Positions 55,214 to 62,954 of a stretch of 64,000 bases of DNA are shown here, one piece after another. The notes under the pieces are model-generated. The model had not been told where the DNA came from. It saw nothing but the letters and a program-made list of their open reading frames with translations, and did not search any database. Made by a program: the position numbers and the translations under genes. Source of the DNA: Jezberella montanilacus (lineage in GTDB: Bacteria; Pseudomonadota; Gammaproteobacteria; Burkholderiales; Burkholderiaceae_B); assembly GCF_003003055.1 (NCBI RefSeq), contig NZ_PVTV01000015.1:124001-188000 (forward strand), written 5' to 3'. How positions within the stretch are numbered: the stretch's first letter is position 1; each line of letters starts with the position of its first letter.

Positions 55214-55747
55214 CTAGAGTTTGCGGATGGGATTCGTCCCATCCCAACTCACCGAAGCCTGATGAATCGTCGCTAAGAACTTCTCTTGCGCGTCGGTGAA
55301 CTCGATGAGTTCAAGCATGCCAGGCAAATCTTTGGTGGTGTCAAAGTAGGCAAATCTTATCCCTCGAACTGACTTGCCAGAGAACGCCAACTCGTACCCC
55401 AGCTTGAGATATTTTTCTACATCGCGTTCGAAATCTCTGGTGGCCATGCCAAGATGGTGAAAACCAAAACCTCGTTGCCGGACAACATCGTGATAAACCG
55501 AAGGACGGTCATCGATACTTTGTATTAACTCAAAACACATGTGACCTGAGAAACCGAGAGCCAACGCCATCTGTATGTCGGTCGGCTGCCCGCGGTAGGT
55601 ACCCTCAGTGAATGTGTATGCATCCGTGTAATACCAAGGACCCACATTAAACTTGGCAGCGAACTCTGCCATCGATTGATGTAGATCTTCAACCACATAA
55701 GCGACTTGAATAATGCCGCCAACGGGTTGCCCAAAACTCGTTTCCAT
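55214..55747 (-). CDS. VOC family protein
   Basis: A 177-residue glyoxalase-fold protein: IIQVAYVVEDLHQSMAEFAAKFNVGPWYY at the N-terminus, YHDVVRQRGFGFHHLGMATRDFE in the middle and FAYFDTTKDLPGMLELIEF near the end, giving candidate ligands His near 119 and Glu near 162. The first-module His position is Gln, so the metal site may be incomplete. An in-frame GTG sits directly before the ATG. The pattern resembles methylmalonyl-CoA-epimerase-like VOC proteins, but no firm assignment is possible. Convergent with livK and in line with the downstream-oriented catabolic genes. Confidence 0.8.
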   Translation of the reverse strand: METSFGQPVGGIIQVAYVVEDLHQSMAEFAAKFNVGPWYYTDAYTFTEGTYRGQPTDIQMALALGFSGHMCFELIQSIDDRPSVYHDVVRQRGFGFHHLGMATRDFERDVEKYLKLGYELAFSGKSVRGIRFAYFDTTKDLPGMLELIEFTDAQEKFLATIHQASVSWDGTNPIRKL

Positions 55748-55765
55748 CACGGCAAAGCCCCCTTC

Positions 55766-57229
55766 TCAAGTATTTAAATTAACAGAGACTTGTTTGACTT
55801 CGGTGTAGCTCTCGAGCATGCCCTCCAGAGAGAATTCGCGCCCTGCGCCGCTTTGCTTCATCCCGCCGTACGACTGGCCAAGTTGCTGTCCACCGCCCTG
55901 ATTGACCATTACCCAGCCAGCTTCGAGTTCGTGAGCGATACGCAAGGCCGGCCCGCCGGCTTTCGCCCAAACAAAAGCAGCCAATCCATAAATTGAATCA
56001 TTGGCGCGGGCGATTACATCCGCCTCATCGCGCCAAGTCGAGATGGACAGCACCGGACCAAAAACCTCTTCACGTGTCAGGCGGACGTCCTCAGGTAAGT
56101 TTAAAAATACAGTCGGTTCGAAAAAATAACCTTCGGACAATGGCCCAGCTGTGGGTGGCAGTCCACCCATGATCAGCGAACTGGGCTTGGCCTCCATGGC
56201 CTCTTGCACATACGAACAAACTCGAGAAAACTGCTTAGCATTGACCAAGGAACCGGTATCGGTTTCTTCGCTAAGCGGATCTCCAACTCGCATTTTTTTG
56301 AGCTTGTCAGTCAGCGTTGCTAAGAATGAATCAGCAATGGACTCGTGTAAGAACAGTCTTGAGCCTGCGGTACATGACTGGCTCTGTCGAGTGAAACGCA
56401 TCGCAGTTATCACACCATCAGCGGTAAAGTTTTGATCCACATCCGGCAAAATTATTTGTGCGCTTTTGCCACCAAGTTCGAGCGACACTGCCGCAATGCG
56501 GCTACTGGCCGCGGCAAGAATCGAACGCCCCACCGCCGTTGACCCCGTAAACGACACTTTAGGGATACCTGGATGCTCTGCGATTGCAGCACCACACTCG
56601 ATGCCATAGCCTGTCAAAACATTAAGCACGCCAGCGGGTAAGAATTCCGAACAGATACGTGCCATCTCAAGCACAGCCAAGGGTGCTTCTTCAGATGCTT
56701 TGAGCACCATGGTGTTGCCTGTCATGATGGCGGGCGCAATCTTCAAAGCAGAAAGCATTAAAGGAGCGTTCCAGGGGACGATCGCGCCGACCACACCATA
56801 GGGCTCACGACGGGTGTAATCGAGATTATCAGGGCTCAAATAGGTCGTTTTACCTTTGATTTCACGTGCCAACCCAGCCACATAGCGAAATATTTGAGCA
56901 GTGACGCCCGCTTCGCCACGACTTTGAGTGCGCAGTGCATTGCCGTTTTCGGTACTGATCAGTCTGGCCAGATTCTCTTGGTTTGCCTCGAGGCTGTCGG
57001 CAATCTGATGCAGAATCTTGCCACGCTCCGCTGCCGTCGCTCGTTTCCACGATTTAAATGCCTGCTTTGCCGCGTCGACGGCGATAGCGACGTCGCGGGC
57101 ACCTGCTCGCGGCACTTTGGCAAAGACGGTTTTCTTGGAGGGGTTTTCGACATTGATCCAGTCACCGTCAGCGCTATCCACCCACTGACCATTAATCAAC
57201 ATCTGTTGCAACTTTACCTGCGAATCCAT
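55766..57229 (-). CDS. Aldehyde dehydrogenase (NAD(P)-dependent)
   Basis: A 487-residue aldehyde dehydrogenase oxidising an aldehyde to the acid. The catalytic general base Glu251 (LELGGKSAQII) and nucleophile Cys286 (RQSQSCTAGSR) are present, together with VPWNAPLMLSALKIAPA (oxyanion Asn), SFTGSTAVGR (coenzyme) and EEVFGPVLS. AAGG precedes the ATG. The length and motifs agree with general ALDHs of the betaine or hydroxymuconic-semialdehyde type. Located 55 bases after the BVMO gene in the same direction, likely acting downstream of it. Confidence 0.94.
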   Translation of the reverse strand: MDSQVKLQQMLINGQWVDSADGDWINVENPSKKTVFAKVPRAGARDVAIAVDAAKQAFKSWKRATAAERGKILHQIADSLEANQENLARLISTENGNALRTQSRGEAGVTAQIFRYVAGLAREIKGKTTYLSPDNLDYTRREPYGVVGAIVPWNAPLMLSALKIAPAIMTGNTMVLKASEEAPLAVLEMARICSEFLPAGVLNVLTGYGIECGAAIAEHPGIPKVSFTGSTAVGRSILAAASSRIAAVSLELGGKSAQIILPDVDQNFTADGVITAMRFTRQSQSCTAGSRLFLHESIADSFLATLTDKLKKMRVGDPLSEETDTGSLVNAKQFSRVCSYVQEAMEAKPSSLIMGGLPPTAGPLSEGYFFEPTVFLNLPEDVRLTREEVFGPVLSISTWRDEADVIARANDSIYGLAAFVWAKAGGPALRIAHELEAGWVMVNQGGGQQLGQSYGGMKQSGAGREFSLEGMLESYTEVKQVSVNLNT

Positions 57230-57284
57230 GTTTCAACCTTCTTCAAAAAAACTTCCGCAAACTAAACCAGTGATCTGAGAAAAT

Positions 57285-58904
57285 TTACTTAACCAAAGAA
57301 ATACCGCGATACCCCTCTGCAGCAACTTCGTTGCAGATCACTCTGTACTTGTCCAGGCCAGCCACATAAGGCATGAAGACTCTTGGTTTGCCAGGGATAT
57401 TGGCCCCGACATACCAAGAATTAGCCAAAGGGTAAAGCGTTGAGTCAGCAACCTCGTTGACATGCTTGACCCAGCTTTCTTCCGCCTCAAGTTCAGCCTC
57501 AACACGTTTGTATTGACTCTCTTTGACGCATTTGAGCAAATCAAAGATCCAGTCAACATGCTGCTCGATAGCAGAGATCATATTGGTCTTTACTGAGGGG
57601 CTGCCCGGTCCAGTGATAATCAACATATTGGGGAAACCAGCTGTCATGATACCTAAATAGGTCTTGGGGCCTTCGGACCATTTTTGACGCAGTTCGTGAC
57701 CATCGCTGACTTGAATGTCTATGTCCATGATCGCACCAGTCATGGCATCGAAGCCCGTCGCAAAAATGATGGCATCAAATTCGTACTCAGCGTCTGTTGT
57801 CTTGATGCCCTTTTCAGTGATTTCTACAATCGGTGCGTTTTTAATATTGACCAAAGATACGTTGTCGCGGTTATAAGTCTCAAAATAACCAATATCAAGC
57901 GGCAGTCGCTTGGTACCGATATAGTGGTCGTTCGGGCAAAGAATCTCAGCAACCTTAGCGTCTTTAACAATACCGCGGATTTTTCTACGAACGAAGTCAG
58001 ACAGTTGCTCGTTGGCTTCTTTGTTCGTCAAAACATCTTTGTAGCCATAAAGAAAACTGATATTGCCGCCTGTGTTCCATTTCTTTTCGAAAATTTCTTC
58101 ACGTGCCTCAGCGCTATCTTCAAGCAGAGATTTTGTTGGAGGTGGATAACCCGAGATCCCGAATGGTGTCCTATCAGCTTCTGCTCGTGCTTGTTTGTAA
58201 TTCTCTTTGTGTTTTTTAACAACCTCGGGCGGCAGAACATAATTAACTGACGGCACAGAGAAATTAGCGCTGCGCTGAAACACCGTCAGATGTTTGGCCT
58301 CTTTGGCGACCACTGGAATAGTCTGAATCCCCGAGGCGCCGGTTCCAATGATGCCAACACGCTGGCCAGTGAAATCAACTTTTTCATGAGGCCATTGACC
58401 CGTGTGATACCACTTGCCCTTGAAGTTCTCGAGACCTTTGAAGTCAGGCACGCGAGGCAGCGAAAGATTGCCCGAAGCCATGATGCAGAACTGTGCTTGG
58501 ATAATTTCTCCTTTTGTCGTGGTCAGCGTCCAAAGATTGGTTTGACGATCGAATACCGCTGACTTCACGCGGGTATTGAACTGAATGTCTCGACGAAGAT
58601 CGAAACGATCGGCAACGTGATTCGCGTATTTGAGAATATCAGGCTGTGCTGCGAAGCGCTCTGGCCATTCCCATTCTTGCTGCAGCTCATCCGAAAATGA
58701 ATACGAGTATTCGAGACTCTCAACGTCGCAGCGAGCACCCGGATAGCGATTCCAATACCACGTACCACCGACGTTGTCGCCAGCCTCGACGACCTTTATG
58801 TTGAGATTGAGTGCACGAAGTTTGTGCAAGGTGTACATACCAGCAAAACCAGCACCGATTACTACCACGTCGTATTGCGACGAAGCATTTGCAGCTGCAG
58901 TCAT
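57285..58904 (-). CDS. Baeyer-Villiger type flavin monooxygenase
   Basis: A 539-residue class B flavoprotein monooxygenase that uses FAD, NADPH and oxygen to insert oxygen next to a ketone. The first Rossmann motif GAGFAG is at 17-22, the second (NADPH) GTGASG at 187-192. Between them the type I BVMO fingerprint FxGxxxHxxxWP is exact at residues 161-172 (FKGKWYHTGQWP). ATGFD near 375 and the C-terminal domain fit cyclohexanone-monooxygenase-like proteins. GGAGA precedes the ATG. The substrate is probably a cyclic or aliphatic ketone, supplied by the adjacent dehydrogenases. Confidence 0.94.
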   Translation of the reverse strand: MTAAANASSQYDVVVIGAGFAGMYTLHKLRALNLNIKVVEAGDNVGGTWYWNRYPGARCDVESLEYSYSFSDELQQEWEWPERFAAQPDILKYANHVADRFDLRRDIQFNTRVKSAVFDRQTNLWTLTTTKGEIIQAQFCIMASGNLSLPRVPDFKGLENFKGKWYHTGQWPHEKVDFTGQRVGIIGTGASGIQTIPVVAKEAKHLTVFQRSANFSVPSVNYVLPPEVVKKHKENYKQARAEADRTPFGISGYPPPTKSLLEDSAEAREEIFEKKWNTGGNISFLYGYKDVLTNKEANEQLSDFVRRKIRGIVKDAKVAEILCPNDHYIGTKRLPLDIGYFETYNRDNVSLVNIKNAPIVEITEKGIKTTDAEYEFDAIIFATGFDAMTGAIMDIDIQVSDGHELRQKWSEGPKTYLGIMTAGFPNMLIITGPGSPSVKTNMISAIEQHVDWIFDLLKCVKESQYKRVEAELEAEESWVKHVNEVADSTLYPLANSWYVGANIPGKPRVFMPYVAGLDKYRVICNEVAAEGYRGISLVK

Positions 58905-59039
58905 TTTTTGTCTCCGTTGAAGCTGTATTAAAACTGCTATCTTTTAGCCTTGATCGGCTATTTTTTATTTAACTGATCATAGTCTAAAACGATTTCGCTC
59001 TGAGTTGAAGCCTGACTTGATATCATGCTCATTATTAGT

Positions 59040-59052
59040 CCGGCTAAGCCGG
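59040..59052. promoter_or_regulatory. Short palindrome before the gldA-like gene
   Basis: CCGGCTAAGCCGG is symmetrical around a central A, with six-base arms, 25 bases before the start of the gldA-like gene and in the divergent region with the BVMO gene. It could be an operator or a 5' leader hairpin; it is short enough to arise by chance. Confidence 0.3.
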
Positions 59053-59077
59053 CCAAGATTGGCTTTGGGAGACAAAA

Positions 59078-60181
59078 ATGCTTAGAACCATAGGATTTCC
59101 GGGTCGATATCTTCAAGGACCCAACGCGATTGAACAGTTACCAGTGCTGTTAAGTGAGTTTGCCGTCCAGTCGCCCGTCATTGTCATGGACGACATTGTG
59201 CAGGCTGCCGCCGGTGAACTCATCCTGACACCCATGCGCCGGGCTGGGATCAACGCGAAGGTATTAAGATTTCCGGGCGAATGCTCGGCGCGCGCCATCG
59301 CTGATATGAGCAAAGCAATCGACCCGACGATAGACAATGTCATCATTGGTTTCGGCGGTGGCAAAACAATCGATGCAGCCAAAGGCGTTTCAAAAGCACA
59401 TGGTTTGCGACTAATTATCGCGCCAACGATTGCCTCAAACGACTCGCCGACAAGCCGACTGATTGTGTTGTACGACGCCAATCACCGCGTCGCTGCTGTC
59501 GATATCCTCACCCGCAATCCTGATGTTGTTTTGGTCGATAGCAACATCATCGCTAAGGCGCCCGTGCGTTTCTTTGCGGCTGGCATGGGCGACGCCTTAA
59601 GCAAAAAGTTTGAGGCAACACAGTGCCATCTAGCTGGGGGTAACAACTTCTTCGGTACGCCCTCACTTTCGACGGCTCGTTTGTTGGCTGAAAAATGCTA
59701 CGAAACAATTTTGGAATTCGGGATAGCAGCACTCGATCGCATTCAGTCGATGGGCAGACCAGACGAAAGCGTTGAGCGTGTTATTGAAGCCACGGTGTTA
59801 TTAAGCGGTCTTGGGTTCGAGAGTGGCGGTTTATCCATCTCTCACGCCTTGACCAGAGGTTTCACCGCCCACCCGCGGATGAGTCAGATGCTGCATGGCG
59901 AGCTCGTTGCTTTTGGCTCTATTGTGCAGTTGATTGCAGAAGATCGATCTACACCAGAGATCGTCGCTCATGCGCGGTTCTGTCACCAGGCACAATTACC
60001 TGTTACGCTGGCTCAACTGGGAGCGGCCAATGCTACTGCAGCTGATCTTTTAGTCATGGGAACACTAACGATGGCTGCGCCTTATATCGGTAATATCTAC
60101 CCAGCAGCCGATGCAGATAGACTCGCGGACTGCATCCGGCGCGCCGATACAATCGGTCAACGACTACTCAGCGCCAGTTAA
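59078..60181 (+). CDS. Iron/zinc-containing alcohol dehydrogenase, GldA family
   Basis: A 367-residue protein of the glycerol-dehydrogenase branch of the metal-dependent alcohol dehydrogenases. The nucleotide motif GGGKTIDAAK is at 93-102, IAPTIASNDSPTS follows, and the metal ligands are Asp172 (GMGDALSKKFEA), His256 (SISHALTRGF) and His273 (MLHGE), exactly the GldA set. GGGAG precedes the ATG. It would oxidise a polyol, hydroxyketone or other secondary alcohol. Divergent from the BVMO gene and upstream of an MDR gene by 13 bases. Confidence 0.92.
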   Translation: MLRTIGFPGRYLQGPNAIEQLPVLLSEFAVQSPVIVMDDIVQAAAGELILTPMRRAGINAKVLRFPGECSARAIADMSKAIDPTIDNVIIGFGGGKTIDAAKGVSKAHGLRLIIAPTIASNDSPTSRLIVLYDANHRVAAVDILTRNPDVVLVDSNIIAKAPVRFFAAGMGDALSKKFEATQCHLAGGNNFFGTPSLSTARLLAEKCYETILEFGIAALDRIQSMGRPDESVERVIEATVLLSGLGFESGGLSISHALTRGFTAHPRMSQMLHGELVAFGSIVQLIAEDRSTPEIVAHARFCHQAQLPVTLAQLGAANATAADLLVMGTLTMAAPYIGNIYPAADADRLADCIRRADTIGQRLLSAS

Positions 60182-60194
60182 ACAAGGATAACAA

Positions 60195-61175
60195 ATGAAA
60201 GCAGCCTGGTATGAAAACAATGGTGAAGCGCGTGACGTGATGGTGGTTGGCGATATGCCTTGCCCCGACGTTGGCCCCGGTGAAGTAAAAGTCAAAATTC
60301 ACGTCTCAGGCGTCAACCCATCTGATGTTAAATCGCGCCGCGCCAGACCACTGGGCACGAATCGCGTGATCCCGAACAGTGATGCTGCGGGCACCATCGA
60401 AGCGGTAGGGGCAGGAGTACCTGAGACCCGTGTCGGTCAGCGAGTCTGGATCTGGAACGGTCAATTCGGCCGAGCACTGGGTACTAGTGCGCAATACATC
60501 GTTCTACCAACGGCTCAAGCCGTTGTATTGCCAGACAACACAGATTTTGATGCAGGCGCTTGCATGGGCATCCCCGGGCTAACCGCACTTGAAGCTGTAC
60601 ATCGATGTGGCGATCTTGCTGGCAAAACCGTTTTAATTATTGGTGCAGCCTCGTCGGTTAGTCACTATGCCGCACAAATGGCGGTTCAGAAAGGCGCTCA
60701 TGTCATTGGTACGGTCAGTTCAGTCGTCAAGGCCGCTCACGCTTCGGCTGCGGGCGTCTCTGACATCATCAACTACAAAACTGAGGATGTCGCGGAGCGT
60801 ATCAAGCAGCTAACCCATGGGCAAGGCGTTGACGCCATCATTGATATGGATTTTTCTGCTACGTCGCAGCTGATTCATAAAGGAGCACTCAAAGCGCACG
60901 GCACAGTAGTATGTTTTGGATCGAACCAGTTAGGCGACCATGCCATTCCTTTCAGGATCAGCCTATTCGGTTCCTTGAGTTACCAATTTTTTCTGGTGTA
61001 TGACTTGTCACCTGCCCGCCGGTTAGACGCACTGGAAGAACTAAACGAATTACTGGCGGCTGGAAAGCTCAAGCATACGATTGGTGCCCGCTACCCCTTG
61101 TCGGACATTGTTGCGGCCCATGAGGCCGTAGAGCAAGGTAGCATCATGGGCAACATCGTGATTGATCTCGACTAA
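60195..61175 (+). CDS. NADPH:quinone reductase-like MDR oxidoreductase
   Basis: A 326-residue zinc-independent medium-chain dehydrogenase. VSGVNPSDVKSRRARPLG (near 38) and NSDAAGTIEAVGAGVPETRVGQRVW are the quinone-reductase pattern, and the coenzyme motif is an unusual GAASSVSHYAAQMAVQKGAHVIGT near 154 (GxxSxVxH instead of GxxGxVG). AAGGA precedes the ATG. Co-transcribed with the gldA-like gene. It may reduce an unsaturated intermediate. Confidence 0.88.
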   Translation: MKAAWYENNGEARDVMVVGDMPCPDVGPGEVKVKIHVSGVNPSDVKSRRARPLGTNRVIPNSDAAGTIEAVGAGVPETRVGQRVWIWNGQFGRALGTSAQYIVLPTAQAVVLPDNTDFDAGACMGIPGLTALEAVHRCGDLAGKTVLIIGAASSVSHYAAQMAVQKGAHVIGTVSSVVKAAHASAAGVSDIINYKTEDVAERIKQLTHGQGVDAIIDMDFSATSQLIHKGALKAHGTVVCFGSNQLGDHAIPFRISLFGSLSYQFFLVYDLSPARRLDALEELNELLAAGKLKHTIGARYPLSDIVAAHEAVEQGSIMGNIVIDLD

Positions 61176-61202
61176 CTCTTGGCATGCTCGGTACGTGAAC
61201 AA

Positions 61203-61991
61203 CTAGTCGGCGGATCCCGTGAACGCATCGCTGGGTGCGCCCCAACTGGTATATCCGCCATCCACTGGCACGGTTACACCCGTCATGTATGAGGCTTGGT
61301 CGGATGCAAGAAACAGCATCACCTTGGCGATGTCTTCTGGTGCACCCAGCCTGCCCATGGGGGTATGCCGTTCGATTTCACGACGGTCCAGCTTTCCTTG
61401 ATCAATCACGGTTTGAACCAACGGCGTCAGAATGTAGCCGGGCGCAATGGCATTGACACGTACTCCGGCAGCAGCCCATTCGCAACCCATCGTGCGCGTG
61501 ATCATTGAAATCCCCGCTTTAGCGGCACTGTAACCATTGCGCAAGGTCAAACCAGACACCCCAGCGATTGAACTGATGTTAATTACACTTCCCTTGCCTT
61601 GCGCCAGCATGTGCTTGGCGCAGGCTTTTGTCATCATATAAGTGCCAGTCAGATGTATATCAAGCAGCCGGCGAAACACTGCGACATCCTGTTCAATGGT
61701 TGGTCTGGCCTGATCAGCAATGCCCGCGCAGTTCACCAGAACGTCGATATGGCCGTATTGCTCCATTACTGTATCTACAACATGGTTAACTTGACCTTCT
61801 TCGGCTACATCGCAACCGATGCCTAAGTGCTGAGTGCCTAGTTGATTAGCGATAGTGATTGCTGTTGCCTGATTTAGGTCAGCAACGACCACAATGGCTC
61901 CTTCTTTTGCGAACGCAATGGCACCTGCTAACCCCAGACCGCTGGCTCCTCCGGTGATCAAAATAACTTTGGATGCGAGTTCTGAATACAA
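61203..61991 (-). CDS. SDR family oxidoreductase
   Basis: A 262-residue classical SDR. The glycine motif TGGASGLG is at 13-20, NCAG near 87, and the catalytic Ser141, Tyr154 and Lys158 are present (NISSIAG, then YSAAK). The end GVTVPVDGGYTSWG is standard for 3-oxoacyl-reductase-like SDRs. The start is a TTG at 61991 preceded by GGGGA; an alternative TTG at 62003 has no ribosome site. Convergent with the MDR gene. It may interconvert the alcohol and ketone forms of the compound handled by the neighbouring BVMO (inference). Confidence 0.88.
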   Translation of the reverse strand: MYSELASKVILITGGASGLGLAGAIAFAKEGAIVVVADLNQATAITIANQLGTQHLGIGCDVAEEGQVNHVVDTVMEQYGHIDVLVNCAGIADQARPTIEQDVAVFRRLLDIHLTGTYMMTKACAKHMLAQGKGSVINISSIAGVSGLTLRNGYSAAKAGISMITRTMGCEWAAAGVRVNAIAPGYILTPLVQTVIDQGKLDRREIERHTPMGRLGAPEDIAKVMLFLASDQASYMTGVTVPVDGGYTSWGAPSDAFTGSAD

Positions 61992-62023
61992 GATTGTCCC
62001 CAATTTGATTTATTGTGAGGTCA

Positions 62024-62323
62024 TCATATCAAAGCAAGACAAGGTAGGCGCAAGGTCACAACAGCTAGCCCGTTCGGCCCACTGAAATCCTGCTCGAAAG
62101 TGCCAGCATGCCCGTTGACCACTTGTTGCACAAACGCTAAGCCAAGACCAAAGCCCTTCTGTTCGATCTCTTTCGGACCTTGTTGTGCCTCGTCATTGAT
62201 AACGTTTTCTATCCGACACACTAAATATGGCCGATCCGTCTCATCTGCATCGACCGTTACCCGCACCGTTATCGTGGTGTTCATCAAGGAATACCGGATT
62301 GCATTAACAAATAGATTGACCAA
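62024..62323 (-). pseudogene. C-terminal histidine-kinase ATPase fragment (relic)
   Basis: About 99 residues of a sensor-kinase catalytic domain. The N-box is clear and begins upstream of the first ATG: in frame it reads HLRVLVNLFVNAIRYS. The G2 box GFGLGLAFVQQVV is also present. The DxGxG (G1) position is degenerate (ENVINDEAQ). A stop codon closes the frame about a dozen codons before the N-box, so sensor, dimerisation and phospho-histidine regions are absent. It is shifted in frame relative to the receiver gene and overlaps its end by about 40 bases. Best explained as the surviving tail of a kinase gene fused by deletion to the regulator gene. Could still be translated by coupling, but has no obvious autonomous role. 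Confidence 0.75.
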
Positions 62324-62730
62324 TACCCGCAGATGGTTTTGTGAGTGACCGGCTCAACCGCCGACCTAGCAAGCCTTCGATCGATAGCGTGGATGCGTGC
62401 CAGGAGTTCTTTCCATTTGACAGGTTTCACGCAGTAGTCATCTGCGCCGCTATTTAAAGCGCGGACAATTTCAGGCTCAGACGAGGCACTGGTCAGGAAA
62501 ATTACGGGTTCAGTCATGGACAGGGTTTGACGGATGTGAATCAACACATCGAGCCCCGTGGCTTTCGGCACATTCCAGTCCAGCACATAGAGGTCAAATA
62601 AACCTCGCTTCAGCAGTCGCAAAAGCGCATCACCTTGTTTGAAGATATGAGACTGGTGACCCGCTTCAATGAGAAGCTTGTGCAAACCCTGTGCCAACGT
62701 TGCGTCATCTTCTAAAATCGCAATCTTCAA
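62284..62730 (-). pseudogene. Truncated OmpR-type response regulator (receiver domain only)
   Basis: A 148-residue product. Residues 1-118 are an intact receiver: acidic Glu7-Asp8-Asp9, phospho-acceptor Asp51 (VLDWNVP), Thr80 and Lys102 (YCVKPVK). The winged-helix output domain expected after about residue 125 is missing; residues from about 130 to 148 are an out-of-frame reading of kinase N-box DNA (see the overlapping kinase fragment). The receiver is in good condition, so either the loss is recent or a stand-alone receiver is still made. Called a pseudogene because the original regulator is clearly broken; a functional single-domain receiver remains possible. Confidence 0.72.
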
Positions 62731-62900
62731 TCGTCATCCCAATTCTGCCCTCGCCACAAAGGATAGTTCTGGTCACCCACCACATGATTACAACAGCAGC
62801 GAGGATTTAGTGCAAACAACTTGCATGGTGATCGCATTTACTGCAAGCATCAACGACCACTCGGTTGAGCATTTACTTTACAGAGAGCGTATCCAGTCAT

Positions 62901-62918
62901 TTGTTAACAATTGTTAAC
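62901..62918. promoter_or_regulatory. Direct-repeat/palindrome box upstream of the relic regulator
   Basis: TTGTTAAC occurs twice with a 10-base period (62901 and 62911). The inner 16 bases, GTTAACAATTGTTAAC (62903-62918), are also a perfect palindrome. Tandem half-sites one helical turn apart are the usual target of OmpR-type regulators. It lies about 170 bases before the relic regulator start, in the intergenic region that also follows the exonuclease gene. Probable old autoregulatory site; binding is inference. Confidence 0.5.
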
Positions 62919-62954
62919 TCGAGAGAAATACATCACACTATTATTACAAGTAAG

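Noticed and set aside
57684-58250. A 188-residue open frame on the + strand
   Set aside because: It is antisense to the Baeyer-Villiger monooxygenase gene and shows no coding signature of its own.
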